Source: Flavobacteriaceae bacterium (GTDB lineage Bacteria; Bacteroidota; Bacteroidia; Flavobacteriales; Flavobacteriaceae). Taken from it: a DNA stretch of 39,810 nt. The DNA lies in the NCBI GenBank assembly GCA_947451475.1, contig CANFZC010000018.1, positions 1 through 39,810 of the forward strand. The letters run 5' to 3'. Every line of letters begins with the position of its first letter. Position 1 is the first letter of the stretch. The position numbers and the translations under genes were made by a program. The notes under the pieces were generated by a model. It was not told the origin of the DNA and did not search any database. It saw only the letters and a list, made by a program, of their open reading frames with translations. Shown here in pieces: positions 21,470 through 31,627 of this stretch.

Positions 21470-24400
21470 TTATTCTATAATTAGTTTCTTGGTTATTTTT
21501 GCGTTAGAATCGGAGGTGATTTCCATTAAGTATACTCCTTTTGCTAAAGTGGCTACGTCTATGGTAGCACTAGTGGTGGAAGGGGTATTTATTACTTTAA
21601 CGGCTTTTCCAAGCACATCATACAACGTTACTTTCGAAATCCTTTCCATACTGTTTACTACCTCAAGTTGGACCATCATACTGGCTGGATTAGGATACAT
21701 AACCAAACTGGCTTCATTAAAGTTTATGGTACCTAAAGGTTGAGTGAACTTAACATTAAAAGTATTGGTAACAATGGCGTCATTGCTGTCGAAATAAATA
21801 GAGGCATTGTTAGGAATGATATCTCCCGTTTGGAATCCTGGTTTTAATTTCACTTTAAATTCAACATATCCAATGCTGCTGGTCGCGTCAACGGTAGAAG
21901 AAGGAAGATAGATGTTTTTAAAGGTCCAGGTAAGATGGTTGCCCACTCTATTCATCACATAACTATGACTGGCACTTTCCATAAGTACACTTTCTTCGTC
22001 TATTTTAGCATCTAGTAAGTCTTCAATACGAATATCAATAGCACTAGCGGTACCGTTATTTTGGAATCGGATGGTGTAGTGGAAATAGTCGTTTTGACTG
22101 AATTGATTGAAAGGAAGTCTACTGCCGTGTGATTCCATTTTGTCGTTAGGATCATAGGAGTTGACTACGATTTGGGAGTTTGTCGCGGTATTGTTGGAAG
22201 CATTGACGTCCCCATTTACGCCGCTTACCGTTACTGAATCGGTAAGTAAATCATTTAGGTTTACGGCAGGAATGGCCGGCACAGTCATGGTGACATAGAT
22301 CACTCTAGCTTCGTTTGGTAATAGGTTAGTGAAATTATAGCTGAATCCAGTGGCATTATTGGTAATTCCCGTTTGACTTACCGAGGCAATAGTAACTGGA
22401 CTTGGTTTTACAAACGTTAGGGTTCCGTTGGTAGCCGTAAGGCCTTGGTTTTTATATACGATTTGGTTGATGTAATTCAAAGTAGGTCTAGGAGCTGTGA
22501 TAGGAGCAATCGAAACCGTTACATCACTGCAATCAACAGTGGAAGTGATTGGGAAATATAGTATTTGGGTACCGCTACCTAGCGCAATACTTATGTCATT
22601 GTAGGCTGTTGTACCTGCATTGAAATAGGTGGCAAATTCCGGTTGGATAAGATAACTAAAATCATAAGAATTGGATGGATTGGCATCATAAAGTGCGTAT
22701 CTACCGGTAGGCGAATACCCACTTACATCAATTCCGTCATTGTTTTGTTGGTACATGAAATTGCCATTAGAGAATAAACTTTCGCTTGCATCTTTTATGC
22801 CGTCATTATTGGCATCCACAAAGGCTACGAGCAGTACTTTATCGGCATCGGGTGCACAGATGACATTGGCTAACCAACCCGGATTGTTAACCGAGGTATC
22901 GCTTCTGAATCTAAACGTTAGACAGCCATCTGGGCTAGTTGAGGTAAAGGGACCAGGTATAGCAGTTCCCCAATATCCACCAGCTAATCCACCGGGCACA
23001 TTAGCTGCTGGATTAGTACTTGCAATTTGAGGCGCAGCAATTGAATTTCCATCAAACACATATAGAGCATCCCATGTAGGTTCAGTATTGAATGAACTGA
23101 AAACGACCGTAACTATTTCGCTTGCTGATTCCGGACAAATAGTATAAGTATCATCAGCGCTATTGGTATAGTTTACCGTAGCTCCTCCATTATCAACAAA
23201 TGATCCTCCGCAAGCGGGTGGCGTAAGGGTAGTGCAAAAATTATATCCAACGGACCAATCGCTGGTATCGTTGGCATTGCATAACGCTCGAACATAAAAG
23301 GTATAACAGGTATTTGGCGTAAGACCCGTAATCAAATAGGGATTTAGAGTACTAGCAGCGCCTAAGGTTGCCGCTGTAGGAGCAGGAGAACCTGCTGGGA
23401 CAATATAAATGTCCCATTCGTTTGCAGCGGTGTTGGTCCATCCTAAAGTGGCTGAAGTACTGGTGATGTTTGTAGCTGTTAGCACCGTTGGTTTAGGGCA
23501 AGAAGGCGGCAGACCACAAGTTACATTGGCGACCCAACCTGGATAATTGACCGAAGTATCCGAACGGAACCAAAAAGTTAAGCAACCTGTTGGGTTATTG
23601 GCAGTAAAGGGGCCTGGTATCGTAGTACCCCAATAGCCTCCGGGTAAACCTCCTGGGACATTTCCGGCTGGATTCGTGCTAGGAATCATTGCGTCCGTTA
23701 TGGAATTACCTTCAAAGACATATAATGCATCCCAAGTGGCTTCGGTACTAAAATCGGTAAATGTAACGGTTACTACCTCTCCTGGGGTTTCAGGGCACAT
23801 AGTATAAACACTAGTGGAACTGTTCGCATAATTGGCGGTTGCACCTCCATTGTCGACAAATTGACCACCACAGAGTGGCGGAGAGGCTAAGGTGCATGCA
23901 TTTACAGGATCAGACCAAGTGTAGAAATCGGTGTTTGAACAGATGGGTCTAACATACAAATTGTAACAGGTATTTGAGTTTAATCCAAGTAATACAACAG
24001 GGTTTGTCGTAGTTGCTGTGCCGCTGTTAGAACTGGTAGGGGCAGGTGCACCGTTGGGAAGGGCTATATATTCCCAAGTTGTCGTATCGCCGTTTTCTGT
24101 CCAGCCCAATGTAAGTGAGGTAGTGGTTATATTGGATGTTGTCAATAGGGTTGGGGGAGGGCATACAAGCGCAGGACCACAACTGATATCAGCTACCCAA
24201 CCTGGATAGTTTACAGTGCCATCACTTCTAAAACGGAAGGTGAGACTTCCATCGGCACTAGAGGAGGTGAATATGCCGGGGAGTGTTGTGCCCCAAAAGC
24301 CACCTGCAAGTCCGCCGGGCACGTTAGACGCAGGATTGCTACTAGCGATTTGAGGCGCGTTTATCGAATTGCCGTTGAAGATATATAATGCGTCATAATT

Positions 24401-24613
24401 GACTTCTACACTGAAGGACGTGAAGGCTACCGTAACCATTTCACCGGGCGTACTCGGATAGATCGTAACGGTATAATCTGAATTATCGGCATAATTGGCA
24501 TTGGCACCACCTGGATCCGTAAAGGTACTTCCACAGGTAATGTTTTGTCCAAAAGTGCTGCATATTGACAGTAAGAAAACAGCCAAAAGGCTGAACTGTA
24601 GTTTTGTTTTCAT
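21470..24613 (-). CDS. giant T9SS protein A: three CUB domains, FN3
   Basis: The product is 1047 aa. Signal peptide about 1-22. The head is CUB1 (27-145), FN3 (150-240), CUB2 (248-366), FN3 (370-462), CUB3 (468-586). The tail has an SdrD-like segment with EF-hand-type loop DANNDGIKDASE (about 600-611), a DUF11-like segment (about 690-820), the SYDPNDKMESHG block (about 819-955, of the T9SS-associated DUF7619 kind) and a type A sorting domain (about 965-1047, YPNPASM ... GVYLMEI ... TKKLIIE). CUB2 and CUB3 have four cysteines (273/344 and 493/564 inner pairs), but CUB1 has Tyr52 and Ser123 at the inner two. It should be exported to the surface; adhesion or glycan binding is the usual guess. 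It has its own promoter and terminator. Confidence 0.9.
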   Translation of the reverse strand: MKTKLQFSLLAVFLLSICSTFGQNITCGSTFTDPGGANANYADNSDYTVTIYPSTPGEMVTVAFTSFSVEVNYDALYIFNGNSINAPQIASSNPASNVPGGLAGGFWGTTLPGIFTSSSADGSLTFRFRSDGTVNYPGWVADISCGPALVCPPPTLLTTSNITTTSLTLGWTENGDTTTWEYIALPNGAPAPTSSNSGTATTTNPVVLLGLNSNTCYNLYVRPICSNTDFYTWSDPVNACTLASPPLCGGQFVDNGGATANYANSSTSVYTMCPETPGEVVTVTFTDFSTEATWDALYVFEGNSITDAMIPSTNPAGNVPGGLPGGYWGTTIPGPFTANNPTGCLTFWFRSDTSVNYPGWVANVTCGLPPSCPKPTVLTATNITSTSATLGWTNTAANEWDIYIVPAGSPAPTAATLGAASTLNPYLITGLTPNTCYTFYVRALCNANDTSDWSVGYNFCTTLTPPACGGSFVDNGGATVNYTNSADDTYTICPESASEIVTVVFSSFNTEPTWDALYVFDGNSIAAPQIASTNPAANVPGGLAGGYWGTAIPGPFTSTSPDGCLTFRFRSDTSVNNPGWLANVICAPDADKVLLVAFVDANNDGIKDASESLFSNGNFMYQQNNDGIDVSGYSPTGRYALYDANPSNSYDFSYLIQPEFATYFNAGTTAYNDISIALGSGTQILYFPITSTVDCSDVTVSIAPITAPRPTLNYINQIVYKNQGLTATNGTLTFVKPSPVTIASVSQTGITNNATGFSYNFTNLLPNEARVIYVTMTVPAIPAVNLNDLLTDSVTVSGVNGDVNASNNTATNSQIVVNSYDPNDKMESHGSRLPFNQFSQNDYFHYTIRFQNNGTASAIDIRIEDLLDAKIDEESVLMESASHSYVMNRVGNHLTWTFKNIYLPSSTVDATSSIGYVEFKVKLKPGFQTGDIIPNNASIYFDSNDAIVTNTFNVKFTQPLGTINFNEASLVMYPNPASMMVQLEVVNSMERISKVTLYDVLGKAVKVINTPSTTSATIDVATLAKGVYLMEITSDSNAKITKKLIIE

Positions 24614-24636
24614 ATTGGTTTGGTTAGTTGACAGCT

Positions 24637-24644
24637 CAAATATA
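24637..24644 (-). promoter_or_regulatory. -7 box of T9SS gene A
   Basis: The minus strand reads TATATTTG, 24 bases before the ATG at 24613. The 15 bases nearest the ATG (CATATTGGTTTGGTT on the plus strand) are the same as in gene B. Confidence 0.65.
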
Positions 24645-24664
24645 ATTGATTTTAAGTAGATTAT

Positions 24665-24699
24665 AAAAAAAAGTCCCGAAATAACTCGGGACTTTTTTT
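24665..24699 (-). terminator. terminator of T9SS gene B
   Basis: AGTCCCGA and TCGGGACT pair with loop AATAAC, extended by A/T runs on both sides. It lies 20 bases after the stop at 24719. The core resembles the terminators of genes A and C. Confidence 0.9.
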
Positions 24700-24718
24700 G
24701 GTTTCAAAAGAAATAAGA

Positions 24719-27700
24719 TTATTCTATGATGAGCTTTTTAATTTGTTTTAAATTGTGCTCTGAAGTTATTTCTACTAGATATACACCCGTGCTTAGATTA
24801 GAAACATCCATTGATACTTGGGATGCAGCAATGTTCTCTAGGCTATTGACGTTTTTCCCTAGAACATCGTAAATGCGGATGCTGCTTAAGGTTTCGCTAG
24901 TATTTTGTAAGTTGATTTGAACCAAGTTGTGCGCTGGGTTTGGATAGATTGTAATATCATTACTGGTAAAAGTACTAGTTCCAAGTGTAGCGACAAATTG
25001 CGTATGGAACGGATTGGTCACAATGGCAGGATTGGAATCAAAATAAATTGAGGCAGCGTTTGGAATAATATCTCCAATCGCAAAACCAGGATGTAATTTT
25101 ACTTTGAAGGTGATATACCCTTTGCTTAAGGCCTCATTTTGAAGTGCTCCTACTAAGTTGATGAAGTTGAACTTCCATACTAAATGATTGTTAACGCGTT
25201 CTAAGATATAGTTGTGGCTAGTACTAATCATTCGGATAGAAGTAGGGTCAATTCTACTGTCTAATAAATCTTCTACTCTAACATTAATAGCATTAGCTGT
25301 TCCTGTATTTTGGAAATGAATCGTGTAGTATAAATAATCGTTGGATGTGAATTGATTGAATTGAATTTTTGGGCCGTGTGCTTCCGTTACTTCATTAGGA
25401 TCATAAGAAGCTACCACTACTTGAGCATTGGAGAACGTATTGTTAGTTGAATTAATGTCATTAGATGGAGCCGAAACAGCGGCGCTATCCGTTAATAAAT
25501 CTCCTAAGTTTACCGCGGGTATTTCAGGAATACTCATGGTCACATAGAGTGCTCTGGTTTCATAGGGCTGTAAATTGCTAAACGTATAGGTAAAGCCATC
25601 TGCGTTGGTTACCGCATCTGCCTGATCAATCGAAAGGATTGAAGTTACGGGACTTTTCACAAAAGTAATCGTGCCAGAAGTAGTAGCAACTCCTAAGTTT
25701 GTATAAACAATTTTGTTAGTGTATGTAAAGCCAGGTCTAGGTTGGTTTATCGGTACAATTGTAACAGCTACATCGTTAAAAGGTTGCGTTAACGTTACTG
25801 GGAAGTATAACGTTTGATTAGGATTAACGGCTATATTGATGTCGTTGTATGCTACTGGAGCAGCTGTATAATATGCACTATATTCTGGATTAATGGTATA
25901 GCTAAAATCGTAAGTGTTAGCGGTTGAATCATAAATAGTATAGGTTCCGAAAGGCGAAGTGATGTTGGTTGTAGGGTCAACATTGTTTTGTTGGGTTGCA
26001 AACGAACCGTAAGTAAAATTCACCTCGTTGTTGTCTTTGATGCCATTGTTGTTTTCGTCTATGAAGGCTACTAATTGTACTTTATCATTACACTCTGGTG
26101 GTCCAGAGGTGAAGCTACCTGCTTCAATGAAAACCGAGGAGTCATAGATGCTGTCTCCTCTATCGGCAATCACTAATTTAATATGGTAATTGTGGTTAGG
26201 AAGAATAGCAGACGAAGCCGTCATTACTGCGGTTTGTCCGTTGTAATTGGTCGCCGAATTGTAGATGTTTCCGCCTAAATTATACTGTGCAAAATAGCCA
26301 ATATTTTCTGAGCTACAGCCACCATTATTGGCCGCGTCTCTAATGGTTACTACGGAAACTGGCGTGGTAGTTCCTGGAACTACCGCTAAGTTGGTTGTTA
26401 CTCCTGTTTCTAAGTCGGTTAAAAGAAATGCGAATGCATCGGAGTAGTCACATTGGAACGTACCGTATTCTTCAGAAGCAAAAAGGAAATTGAAACTCAT
26501 GAATTCGTTTAAACTTGAGAAATCAAATTCTAATTTGGTTGCATTGAATGAATTCATGACGTTGCCTGTAGCGGTAGTAATGATATTCTCCAATTCAGGA
26601 TCCCCAACCCAATTGCTGGCTCCTTCTCCTACCGTTGAAATGTTTGGTCCTGGAGCGCTTAAGGCATTTCCTGAAGATAAAATAATTCCAGAGGATAGTG
26701 GGAACGTTGTATTAACATTAGTAAAATAGCCAATACCATTTACGGACCCGTAATTTGTTCCTGTAACCGAAGTTACATTAGAAATGGCGATGCATGGATT
26801 ATTTACTAATACATTGTTTATTAATTGTTCTGGCGCATAGTCTGTCGTGTTTGTTATTAATGGTGCGCCATTATTGGTTGTAGTAAATGATACTGCAGTA
26901 GACCAATCGGTAGTATAGCTTGAAGAGCAAATGGTTCTAATGTACACATCATAGCCAGATAAAGCGTTTAAACCAGTAACTGTGTATGGGCTTGGTACAA
27001 TTACTCCAGTGGCTGTGGCCAAAGGTGCAGGAGTGCCAGTTGGTACTACTAAAACTTCATATTGAGTAGTTCCTAAAGCGGTCCAATTGATTACTGCGCT
27101 GTAGGCTGAAACATTGGATACCGTTGCTGTAGGTGTAAGGCAAGCTGGCATGGTAAAAGTATATGGATTTGACCAATTGCTGCTGTCTGATGAAGAACAC
27201 ACGGCTCTTGCATAGAATACATAATCGGCTGCTGTTAAGCTGTCAAAAACATAAGGATTGGAGCTTGTCAATGTTCCGACCGTTGCACTTGTAGGTGCTT
27301 CTGAGTTTGCTGGTACTGCTAACACTTCCCATTGCGTTGCTGCACCGTTTTCGGTCCAACTAAGGGTTACATTGGTTGGGGTGTTGTAATTAGCAAACAA
27401 GTTAGATGGTCTCGGACAAGTTATTACCGTATCACAACTGATATCGGCTGACCAGCCAGGGTTATTAATGGAAGTATCACTTCTAAAACGGAACGTTAAA
27501 CAACCATCGGCGCTGCTAGACGTAAAGGGACCTGGAATAGTGGCTCCCCAATACCCACCTGGTAAACCACCTGGAACATAAGCCGCTGGATTGGCACTTG
27601 CTATTTGCGGGGCGTCTATTGAATTACCATCAAAAACATATAAAGCATCCCAATCGACTTCAGTATTAAATGAAGTAAAGGTTACAGTTACATGATCCCC

Positions 27701-27868
27701 TGGGTTTGTTGGGCAAATGGTAACGATATAATCGGAATTGTTGTCATAATTTGCGGTAGCACCGGCAGGGTCGGTGAACACATCTCCACAGGAAATGGTT
27801 TGCGAAAAGCTGCTGAAAATAGACAGGAATAACACAGCCCAAAGGCTTAAAAGTAGTTTTGATTTCAT
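24719..27868 (-). CDS. giant T9SS protein B: CUB, FN3 x2, choice-of-anchor L
   Basis: The product is 1049 aa. The start is set at the ATG at 27868: an upstream in-frame TTG at 27892 lies inside the -7 box and would put eight residues before a good signal peptide (MKSKLLLSLWAVLFLSIFSS). Domains: CUB (27-145, all four Cys), FN3 (about 150-240), FN3 (about 243-332), then a choice-of-anchor L domain (about 345-590) with SGIILSSGNAL, FLFASEEY and DAFAFLLTD. The shared tail follows: DENNNGIKDNNE, the DUF11-like segment, SYDPNEVTEAHG and a type A sorting domain ending in IKKLIIE. Anchor-L domains occur in surface proteins of many phyla and are named for the sorting signals they accompany. It is single-gene by promoter and terminator. 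Confidence 0.9.
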   Translation of the reverse strand: MKSKLLLSLWAVLFLSIFSSFSQTISCGDVFTDPAGATANYDNNSDYIVTICPTNPGDHVTVTFTSFNTEVDWDALYVFDGNSIDAPQIASANPAAYVPGGLPGGYWGATIPGPFTSSSADGCLTFRFRSDTSINNPGWSADISCDTVITCPRPSNLFANYNTPTNVTLSWTENGAATQWEVLAVPANSEAPTSATVGTLTSSNPYVFDSLTAADYVFYARAVCSSSDSSNWSNPYTFTMPACLTPTATVSNVSAYSAVINWTALGTTQYEVLVVPTGTPAPLATATGVIVPSPYTVTGLNALSGYDVYIRTICSSSYTTDWSTAVSFTTTNNGAPLITNTTDYAPEQLINNVLVNNPCIAISNVTSVTGTNYGSVNGIGYFTNVNTTFPLSSGIILSSGNALSAPGPNISTVGEGASNWVGDPELENIITTATGNVMNSFNATKLEFDFSSLNEFMSFNFLFASEEYGTFQCDYSDAFAFLLTDLETGVTTNLAVVPGTTTPVSVVTIRDAANNGGCSSENIGYFAQYNLGGNIYNSATNYNGQTAVMTASSAILPNHNYHIKLVIADRGDSIYDSSVFIEAGSFTSGPPECNDKVQLVAFIDENNNGIKDNNEVNFTYGSFATQQNNVDPTTNITSPFGTYTIYDSTANTYDFSYTINPEYSAYYTAAPVAYNDINIAVNPNQTLYFPVTLTQPFNDVAVTIVPINQPRPGFTYTNKIVYTNLGVATTSGTITFVKSPVTSILSIDQADAVTNADGFTYTFSNLQPYETRALYVTMSIPEIPAVNLGDLLTDSAAVSAPSNDINSTNNTFSNAQVVVASYDPNEVTEAHGPKIQFNQFTSNDYLYYTIHFQNTGTANAINVRVEDLLDSRIDPTSIRMISTSHNYILERVNNHLVWKFNFINLVGALQNEALSKGYITFKVKLHPGFAIGDIIPNAASIYFDSNPAIVTNPFHTQFVATLGTSTFTSNDITIYPNPAHNLVQINLQNTSETLSSIRIYDVLGKNVNSLENIAASQVSMDVSNLSTGVYLVEITSEHNLKQIKKLIIE

Positions 27869-27889
27869 ATTGGTTTGGTTTTGACGAAT

Positions 27890-27897
27890 CAAATATA
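27890..27897 (-). promoter_or_regulatory. -7 box of T9SS gene B
   Basis: The minus strand reads TATATTTG, 22 bases before the ATG at 27868. The 17 bases from the box outward, CAAATATAATTGATTTT on the plus strand, also occur at gene A. Confidence 0.68.
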
Positions 27898-27920
27898 ATT
27901 GATTTTTAGGATATTGGCAT

Positions 27921-27948
27921 AAAAAAATCCCGAAGTTTTTCGGGATTT
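27921..27948 (-). terminator. terminator of T9SS gene C
   Basis: AAATCCCGAA (27925-27934) and TTCGGGATTT (27939-27948) form a 10-bp stem with loop GTTT, followed on the minus strand by a T run. It lies 23 bases after the stop at 27971. Confidence 0.88.
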
Positions 27949-27970
27949 ATCTATTATTGATGATTTGGTC

Positions 27971-30900
27971 TTATTGCACAATTAACTTTTTAATTTGTTT
28001 GAAATGATGCTCGGTCGTTATTTCAACTAGGTAAACTCCTTTGGCAAGTGTGCTGGCATCGATTGTTTTTTGATTGGAAGCTACGGCTGAAATTGACATT
28101 ACATTTTTTCCTAATACATCATAAATAGTAATATGGTCTATTGTTTCCGGGCTGTTCGTAATCGTAATTTGCACCAAATTACTTGTTGGATTAGGGTATA
28201 AGAGGATTGAACTTTCGGTGAATAAATCATTTCCTAGGGTCGTTACAAATTTGGTATTGAAGGTATTGGTCACAATCGCTGGATTGGTATCAAAGTAAAT
28301 TTGAGCCGTATTAGGGATGATGTCTCCTACGGCATAGCCTGGTTTTGGTTTGATTTTGAATTTCACGAATCCTTTACCGATATCGGTATTGGGAATCGAA
28401 ACGGGCAGTTGGATGTTGTTAAACTTCCACGTTAGATTATTGCCTAAACGGTCTAGGGAATAGGGGTGGCTTGCTGCTAGCATCACTATGGAAGTTTCGT
28501 CTAGCTTGCTGTCAAGCAGGTCATTTACTGTAATATTCAAGGCCCCTGCTGTACCATTGTTTTCAAAGCGAATGGTATATTCTAAATAATCGTTGGAGGT
28601 AAAAGAAGAAAATAAGATTTGTTCTCCGTGGGATTCTACTTTATCATTAGGATCATAAGAACCTGCTACCGCTTGCGTGGTACTATTGGCATTATTGCTT
28701 GCCACTACGTCTCCTGTAGAAGGCGATATGGAAACCGTATTGGTTAGTAATTGTCCTAAGTAAACAGCAGGCATGGCTGGAACTGCTAGGGTCACAATCA
28801 TGCTGCGGCTTTCATAGGGCGCTAAAGCGCTAAAGTCGTATGTGAATCCGGTTGGCGTGGCCGTCGTTCCAGTTTGAGAAATATCGGTAATGCTGGTTCC
28901 TGGATTGTTTGTAAACGTCAAGGAACTTGCCGAGATGGTTTGTGAACCAAAATTAGTATAAATGATTTTAACTTTATAGTTGGTCCCTGCTCTTGGAGCG
29001 CTGAGTGGTACCACAGTAACGCCTAAATCACTATAGGGTTGAAGGCTTGTTAATGGGAAATTGTAGGTGGTCATGGAACCCGTAGCTACGCTCACGTTGG
29101 CAAAGCTACTTGGAACGGTGTATAACGTACTATAATCGGAATTAACCGTATAAGAAAGATTGTATAGGTCGCTAAGATTTTGATTGTAAATGATATAGCT
29201 TCCTGTTGATGATGTGATTAGATGTTCATTTCCGTCATTATTTACAGTGTAATGGAATTGTCCAATGGGTGAATTGGGTTCGCCATTATCTTGCACCCCG
29301 TTGGCATTATAGTCCATAAAGGCATTTAGTCGTATACCGGCGCAGTCTATCGAGCCAGCACCTGCCTCGCTAACATTGCTTTGGGATACATTAATAATGC
29401 CCGGTTGGTTACTAAAATTGGTAATTAAGATGATGTAGTATTGTCCTGCTTGTGCATTGTCAATGTGTAAGTTTTCGGTGGGTGCAGCAGAATAACTACA
29501 ACCAGTCAGTAGCGTTGTTGCATTACCATCAATAGAAGGTGGCGCGTAAGGGAATGAGTTTCCTACAAAATTGCAAGCAGCGGTTTGATCCGTAAAGGGC
29601 CCCCAAGCGGCATAATCTACATCTAAATTAGGAAAGGTTGAGTTAATCGTTGATTGTGTAATTAAAAGATTTACTGGGCCGCTTTCCGCTATTTTTACGG
29701 TGAAAAAAGTAGGATTTGGTGATGTAAACAAGCAGCCAATGGTTCCTAACGATGCTACTCCTGTTGTATTGATGTAGTTGTTTACCCCACAAATGGATTC
29801 ACTATTGCTGCAGGTAGAGGGCACGGTTACACAAACATTGAAGGTAAGGTCTTGTGTACTCGTTCCAGTGGTATATACTCTGAGGTAATAGGTTGTTCCC
29901 ACGGTTAAATTTGTCAATGTTTTTGACATTACATTTAAGGGCGAGCACGCAAAAGGCGTCAGTGCGCCACAACTTCCTGTATACACAGCGAAATTCAAAA
30001 GAACTTGCGGAATAGAAACATCTAAAATAGATACATTTAATTGGTCGTTATTGGCCACAAATTTGTACCAAACGTCTTCGGTAACTGCTCCATCACATGG
30101 GGTTAAATCCTCTGCTGAGGCGGTAGCGCCTATGAGACTTCCTGATGCAGGTTGCGTACAGATATGACCATTTACAGGTGTAATTTCACTAGCATTTATA
30201 CATTCATCATTTCCAATTAGTGTGCTTGCATTGTAAACATATGACCAGTTACTATGTGCCCCTGCTGAACAATTTGCTCGCACGTAGAAGTTATAATTTG
30301 TGCCACTTGTTAATCCTGAGACCGTCGCTGGATTGGAGTATACAACTTGGCCACTATCGGTTGCTGAAGGTACAGGGAATCCTATAGGAAGGGCAATGAT
30401 TTCCCAACTGCTTGCTGCTGTAGCATCGTTCCAACCTAGTGTCACAGAGGTTTGCGTTGTGCTTGTGGAGGCTACCGCTAAAGGTCTTAAACATGATGGT
30501 GCCGGATTACAGCTTACATCAGCAGTCCATCCTGGATAATTAGTGTTACTATCACTAATAAATTTAAAGGTTAGACATCCATTGGTGCTTTCAGAGGTGA
30601 ATGGCCCCGGGATATTATTTCCCCAATAGGCGCCTGGCGCGGTAAGCAGTCCGATTCCTATAGCATTTGTGCTCGGAATTTGAGGGGCAGCGATAGAATT
30701 GCCGTCGTAAACATATAAGCCGTCCGTCATAGGTTCTGTGTTAAATGCACTAAACGTAACGGTCACTGCTTCTCCCGCTGTATCTGGGCAAACGGTATAG
30801 GTATTAGCAGAATTATCAGTATAGTTTCCTAAAGGACCACCGTTATCTACAAATAAATCACCGCAAGCTGGGGATGTAGGAGTAGTACAAAAATTTGTGC

Positions 30901-31606
30901 CCGTAGACCAAGCGCTGTCATCATTCGCAGTACAAACTGCTCTTACATAATAAGTGTAGCAGGTAAGTTGATTAAGACCTGTAATTATAGTAGGATTTTG
31001 GGAAGTCAATGTGCCTGTTGTTGTTGCAGTAGGATCGGGAGATCCTGTGGGTATTGCGGTATATTCCCATTGCGTTGCTGCGCCACTATTCCAGCTAATA
31101 GTAGCCGTAGAACTTCCAATATTGCTGATGGTCAACGCAGTTGGTTTAAGACAAGTAGGTGCTGGACCGCAAGTAACATTAGCTATCCAACCTGGGTTAT
31201 TGATGCTAGGATCTGAACGGAACCTAAAGGTTAAGCAACCGTCTACGCTATTTGATGTAAATGGGCCCGGTATGCTAGTACCCCAATAGGCTCCAGGAGT
31301 AGTAGAAACTGGTCCATATCCGATGGGATTACTACTGGCTATTTGTGGTGAATTGATGGAGTTTCCGTCAAAAACATACAATCCATCCCAATTTGCTTCT
31401 GTATTAAAAGCGGTAAAGGTAACGGTTACCGCCTGTCCTGGACTATCAGGGCAGAATGTTACTGTATAATCGGTGTCATTGGCATAATAAGCATCAGGGC
31501 CTTCTGGGTCGGTGAATAGGGTTCCGCAAGTACTGGTTTGTGCGAAGGTGCTAGAAACGGTTAGCACTAAAGCCACCACTAGGCTGTAAAGTAGTTTTGT
31601 TTTCAT
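27971..31606 (-). CDS. giant T9SS protein C: CUB-FN3 x2, PPC-like region
   Basis: The product is 1211 aa from the ATG at 31606; the in-frame TTG at 31630 lies within the -7 box and is rejected. Signal peptide about 1-22 (MKTKLLYSLVVALVLTVSST). Head: CUB1 (27-146), FN3 (150-240), CUB2 (248-366), FN3 (370-462), placed at the same residue numbers as in protein A. A Cys-containing region follows (about 467-600, DECINASEI ... DVWYKFVANN ... YYLRVYTTG, like bacterial pre-peptidase C-terminal/PPC folds) and a second, similar beta module (about 600-750). The common tail has DYNANGVQDNGE, the DUF11-like part, SYDPNDKVESHG and the sorting domain ending in IKKLIVQ. Function inferred only as a surface or secreted binding protein. 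Confidence 0.9.
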   Translation of the reverse strand: MKTKLLYSLVVALVLTVSSTFAQTSTCGTLFTDPEGPDAYYANDTDYTVTFCPDSPGQAVTVTFTAFNTEANWDGLYVFDGNSINSPQIASSNPIGYGPVSTTPGAYWGTSIPGPFTSNSVDGCLTFRFRSDPSINNPGWIANVTCGPAPTCLKPTALTISNIGSSTATISWNSGAATQWEYTAIPTGSPDPTATTTGTLTSQNPTIITGLNQLTCYTYYVRAVCTANDDSAWSTGTNFCTTPTSPACGDLFVDNGGPLGNYTDNSANTYTVCPDTAGEAVTVTFSAFNTEPMTDGLYVYDGNSIAAPQIPSTNAIGIGLLTAPGAYWGNNIPGPFTSESTNGCLTFKFISDSNTNYPGWTADVSCNPAPSCLRPLAVASTSTTQTSVTLGWNDATAASSWEIIALPIGFPVPSATDSGQVVYSNPATVSGLTSGTNYNFYVRANCSAGAHSNWSYVYNASTLIGNDECINASEITPVNGHICTQPASGSLIGATASAEDLTPCDGAVTEDVWYKFVANNDQLNVSILDVSIPQVLLNFAVYTGSCGALTPFACSPLNVMSKTLTNLTVGTTYYLRVYTTGTSTQDLTFNVCVTVPSTCSNSESICGVNNYINTTGVASLGTIGCLFTSPNPTFFTVKIAESGPVNLLITQSTINSTFPNLDVDYAAWGPFTDQTAACNFVGNSFPYAPPSIDGNATTLLTGCSYSAAPTENLHIDNAQAGQYYIILITNFSNQPGIINVSQSNVSEAGAGSIDCAGIRLNAFMDYNANGVQDNGEPNSPIGQFHYTVNNDGNEHLITSSTGSYIIYNQNLSDLYNLSYTVNSDYSTLYTVPSSFANVSVATGSMTTYNFPLTSLQPYSDLGVTVVPLSAPRAGTNYKVKIIYTNFGSQTISASSLTFTNNPGTSITDISQTGTTATPTGFTYDFSALAPYESRSMIVTLAVPAMPAVYLGQLLTNTVSISPSTGDVVASNNANSTTQAVAGSYDPNDKVESHGEQILFSSFTSNDYLEYTIRFENNGTAGALNITVNDLLDSKLDETSIVMLAASHPYSLDRLGNNLTWKFNNIQLPVSIPNTDIGKGFVKFKIKPKPGYAVGDIIPNTAQIYFDTNPAIVTNTFNTKFVTTLGNDLFTESSILLYPNPTSNLVQITITNSPETIDHITIYDVLGKNVMSISAVASNQKTIDASTLAKGVYLVEITTEHHFKQIKKLIVQ

Positions 31607-31627
31607 GTTCGGATGATTAATGACTTT

